From Actinomycetes bacterium (GTDB taxonomy: Bacteria > Actinomycetota > Actinomycetes > Propionibacteriales > Propionibacteriaceae): DNA of 6,242 bases. The translations under genes were made by a program, and so were the position numbers. Positions within the stretch are counted from its first letter, which is position 1. Every line of letters begins with the position of its first letter. This document shows positions 5,000 through 6,242 of the stretch, piece after piece. A model generated the notes under the pieces. The model was not told the origin of the DNA, did no database searches, and saw nothing but the letters and a program-made list of their open reading frames with translations. Where the stretch lies: NCBI GenBank assembly GCA_023393755.1, contig JAEXCA010000201.1, positions 1 to 6,242 on the forward strand. The letters are read 5' to 3'.

Positions 5000-6058
5000 T
5001 CAGCCCCAGGGGAACTGGTCGATGTTCTCGGCGTTGAACTTGAAGGCCGGGCCGAGCGGAACCTCGCCGTTCGGGCCGACGGTGTAGTCACCGAGGCGTC
5101 CGGCGGTGAAGGTGTCGCCCTCCTTGCCGGTGACCTTGCCCTCGACCAGGGCCTGCGCCGCGTAGGTCGCGAGGTAGCCCAGATCCTTCGGGTTCCACAG
5201 CGCGAACTCCTTGACGGTTCCCGAGGCGATGAAGTCCTTCATGGAGCCCGGGGTGCCCAGACCGGTGACCAGAACCTTGCCGTTCTTGTCGGAGGTCGAG
5301 ATGTAGCGGGCGGCGGCGGCGATTCCGACCGTGGTCGGGGCCACGATCAGCTTCAGGTCCGGGTACTTCGAGACCAGCGCCTTGGTCTCGTCGAAGGACT
5401 TCTGGTCCTCGTCGTCGCCGTAGACGACGTCGACGAGCTTGATGTCCGGCTTCTCGGCCAACTGCTTCTTCACGGCCTCGATCCAGGCGTTCTGGTTGGT
5501 GGCCTGGGCGGTGGCGGACAGGATCGCGATCTCACCGGAACCACCGGTCTGGTCGACGATCATCTCGACCAGCGAGGTGGCGACGCCGTCCACCGAGACC
5601 TGGTTGATGAACAGGTCGCGGCAGTTGGTGTCGGAGTCGAAGGTGATCACCTTCACCCCGGCGGCCTGGGCGGACTTGATCGAGTCGCACAGCGCGTCGG
5701 CGTCGTTGGCGGAGACCAGCACCGCCGAGACCTTCTGCTGGGTGGCCGTCTCGATGTAGGTCACCTGGCTGTCGGGGCTGGCGTCGGCGGGGCCGACCTC
5801 CTCGACCTTGGCGCCGATCTCGTCCCCGGCCTCCTTCGCACCCGCGGTGGACTGGTCGAAGTACGGGTTGCCGAGGTTCTTCGGCAGCATCGTGATGTTG
5901 AGCGCACCGCCGGAGCCCGTCGGCTCGCTGGACGGCGCCTGGCTGGCCGACTGGGGGGTGTCGGTCGGGCCGGCGGATGGCGAGGCGGGCGTGGTGCACG
6001 CACTCATCACCAGCATGGCTGCGACCGACAGCGCGGCCGCGGTCTTGGTGAACTTCAT
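5000..6058 (-). CDS. rhaS: Rhamnose ABC transporter substrate-binding lipoprotein
   Basis: The product has 352 residues. It is a periplasmic-binding-protein-type (ribose/rhamnose group) lipoprotein that captures L-rhamnose outside the membrane and hands it to the RhaP/Q/T importer. The N terminus MKFTKTAA plus a hydrophobic stretch ends in a lipobox-like VMSAC, with lipidated C21. A Ser/Pro/Thr linker covers about 22-50. The mature fold starts at ITMLPKNLGNPYFD. Segments closely matching Rhizobium RhaS from memory include VSANDADAL (115-123), AILSATAQATNQNAWI (178-193), VYGDD (212-216), IVAPTTVGI (238-246), LWNPKDLGY (287-295) and NIDQF near the end. C124 and C146 could form a disulfide. The ATG at 6058 is fixed by AAAGGA five bases upstream; an in-frame GTG at 6166 overlaps the upstream reading frame and would destroy the signal peptide. 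The name follows rhizobial usage and is not the E. coli RhaS regulator. Confidence 0.92.
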   Translation of the reverse strand: MKFTKTAAALSVAAMLVMSACTTPASPSAGPTDTPQSASQAPSSEPTGSGGALNITMLPKNLGNPYFDQSTAGAKEAGDEIGAKVEEVGPADASPDSQVTYIETATQQKVSAVLVSANDADALCDSIKSAQAAGVKVITFDSDTNCRDLFINQVSVDGVATSLVEMIVDQTGGSGEIAILSATAQATNQNAWIEAVKKQLAEKPDIKLVDVVYGDDEDQKSFDETKALVSKYPDLKLIVAPTTVGIAAAARYISTSDKNGKVLVTGLGTPGSMKDFIASGTVKEFALWNPKDLGYLATYAAQALVEGKVTGKEGDTFTAGRLGDYTVGPNGEVPLGPAFKFNAENIDQFPWG

Positions 6059-6063
6059 CGGGT

Positions 6064-6069
6064 TCCTTT
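6064..6069 (-). promoter_or_regulatory. Ribosome binding site of rhaS
   Basis: AAAGGA on the minus strand, five bases before the ATG at 6058. It is the best Shine-Dalgarno match in the rhamnose cluster, in keeping with the high output a binding protein needs. Confidence 0.7.
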
Positions 6070-6076
6070 CGTTGTG

Positions 6077-6101
6077 CCCGGGTGCCGACTCTGGTACCGG
6101 G
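6077..6101 (-). promoter_or_regulatory. Hairpin in the rhaS 5' leader
   Basis: CCCGG (6077-6081) pairs with CCGGG (6097-6101). Pairing continues through 6083-6086 with 6093-6096, including one G-T pair, with a single bulged base at 6082 and a 6-base loop. In the mRNA it ends seven bases before the Shine-Dalgarno sequence. It could stabilise the 5' end of a processed rhaS transcript. Confidence 0.4.
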
Positions 6102-6158
6102 GCGGGTGGTGGGGAGCTCTTCCCCGGTTTCTCGCGGGGAGCATGCCCCGCTCGTCCC

Positions 6159-6242
6159 TCAGCCACCGGCCGCGGCCAGCACGGCCCGCGGCCTTCGGGG
6201 CTGGATCCCCGAGACCAGCGACGCGCCCACCACTGAGCCGAT
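6159..6242 (-). CDS. Probable 3' end of an upstream gene, possibly a rhamnose ABC permease (partial)
   Basis: An open frame enters from the window edge on the minus strand and runs for 27 codons to a TGA at 6159-6161, with G or C in nearly all third positions. It begins IGSVVGASLVSG, which could be the end of a membrane segment, and finishes with a short Arg- and Ala-rich tail, as permeases often do. The position just before rhaS suits a rhaP/rhaQ-type permease. The fragment is too short to identify by sequence, and it may not be coding. Confidence 0.35.
   Translation of the reverse strand: MGSVVGASLVSGIQPRRPRAVLAAAGG

Overview
The window is high-GC DNA with strongly GC-biased third codon positions and gene families typical of Actinobacteria. 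The DinB-like protein with a CPEC motif, the DddA-like deaminase, the Imm1 domain and the actinobacterial-style rhamnose isomerase all point that way. A soil or sludge actinobacterium, possibly of the Propionibacteriales, would fit, but that placement is inference. Coding density is high. No stretch over 300 bases lacks a gene, and I see no tRNA, rRNA, insertion sequence or CRISPR array.

Left part (1-1372, + strand). A perfect 12-bp hairpin (6-38) is followed by a probably leaderless DinB-superfamily gene (123-653). Eighteen... more exactly 17 bases later comes a 233-residue gene (671-1372), the most unusual object here. Its N-terminal half matches the double-stranded-DNA cytosine deaminase domain of DddA (SCP1.201-like deaminases), with the HVE and CxxC zinc/catalytic residues at the same spacing. 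Its C-terminal half resembles the Imm1 immunity family. Toxin and immunity domains therefore appear to be one polypeptide joined by a Pro/Ala linker, with no secretion or delivery domain.

Right part (1395-6242, mostly - strand). This is a sugar-catabolism region. Reading leftwards from 6242 come the probable tail of an ABC permease, rhaS (rhamnose ABC substrate-binding lipoprotein), rhaI (L-rhamnose isomerase) and rhaM (L-rhamnose mutarotase), the last two overlapping by one base. A class-I-like polyphosphate kinase 2 gene (2420-3280, +) lies convergent to rhaM and divergent from a ketose 3-epimerase-like TIM-barrel gene (1395-2249, -). That last gene converges with the deaminase-Imm1 gene, with a hairpin between their stops.

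Working together, RhaS binds rhamnose outside the cell, the transporter imports it, RhaM interconverts its anomers and RhaI makes L-rhamnulose. The kinase and aldolase of the usual pathway are not in the window. The epimerase could act on rhamnulose or another ketose. PPK2 would supply nucleoside triphosphate from polyphosphate, a link based only on proximity. Several hairpins flank rhaS, suggesting that its mRNA is processed or terminated separately from its neighbours.
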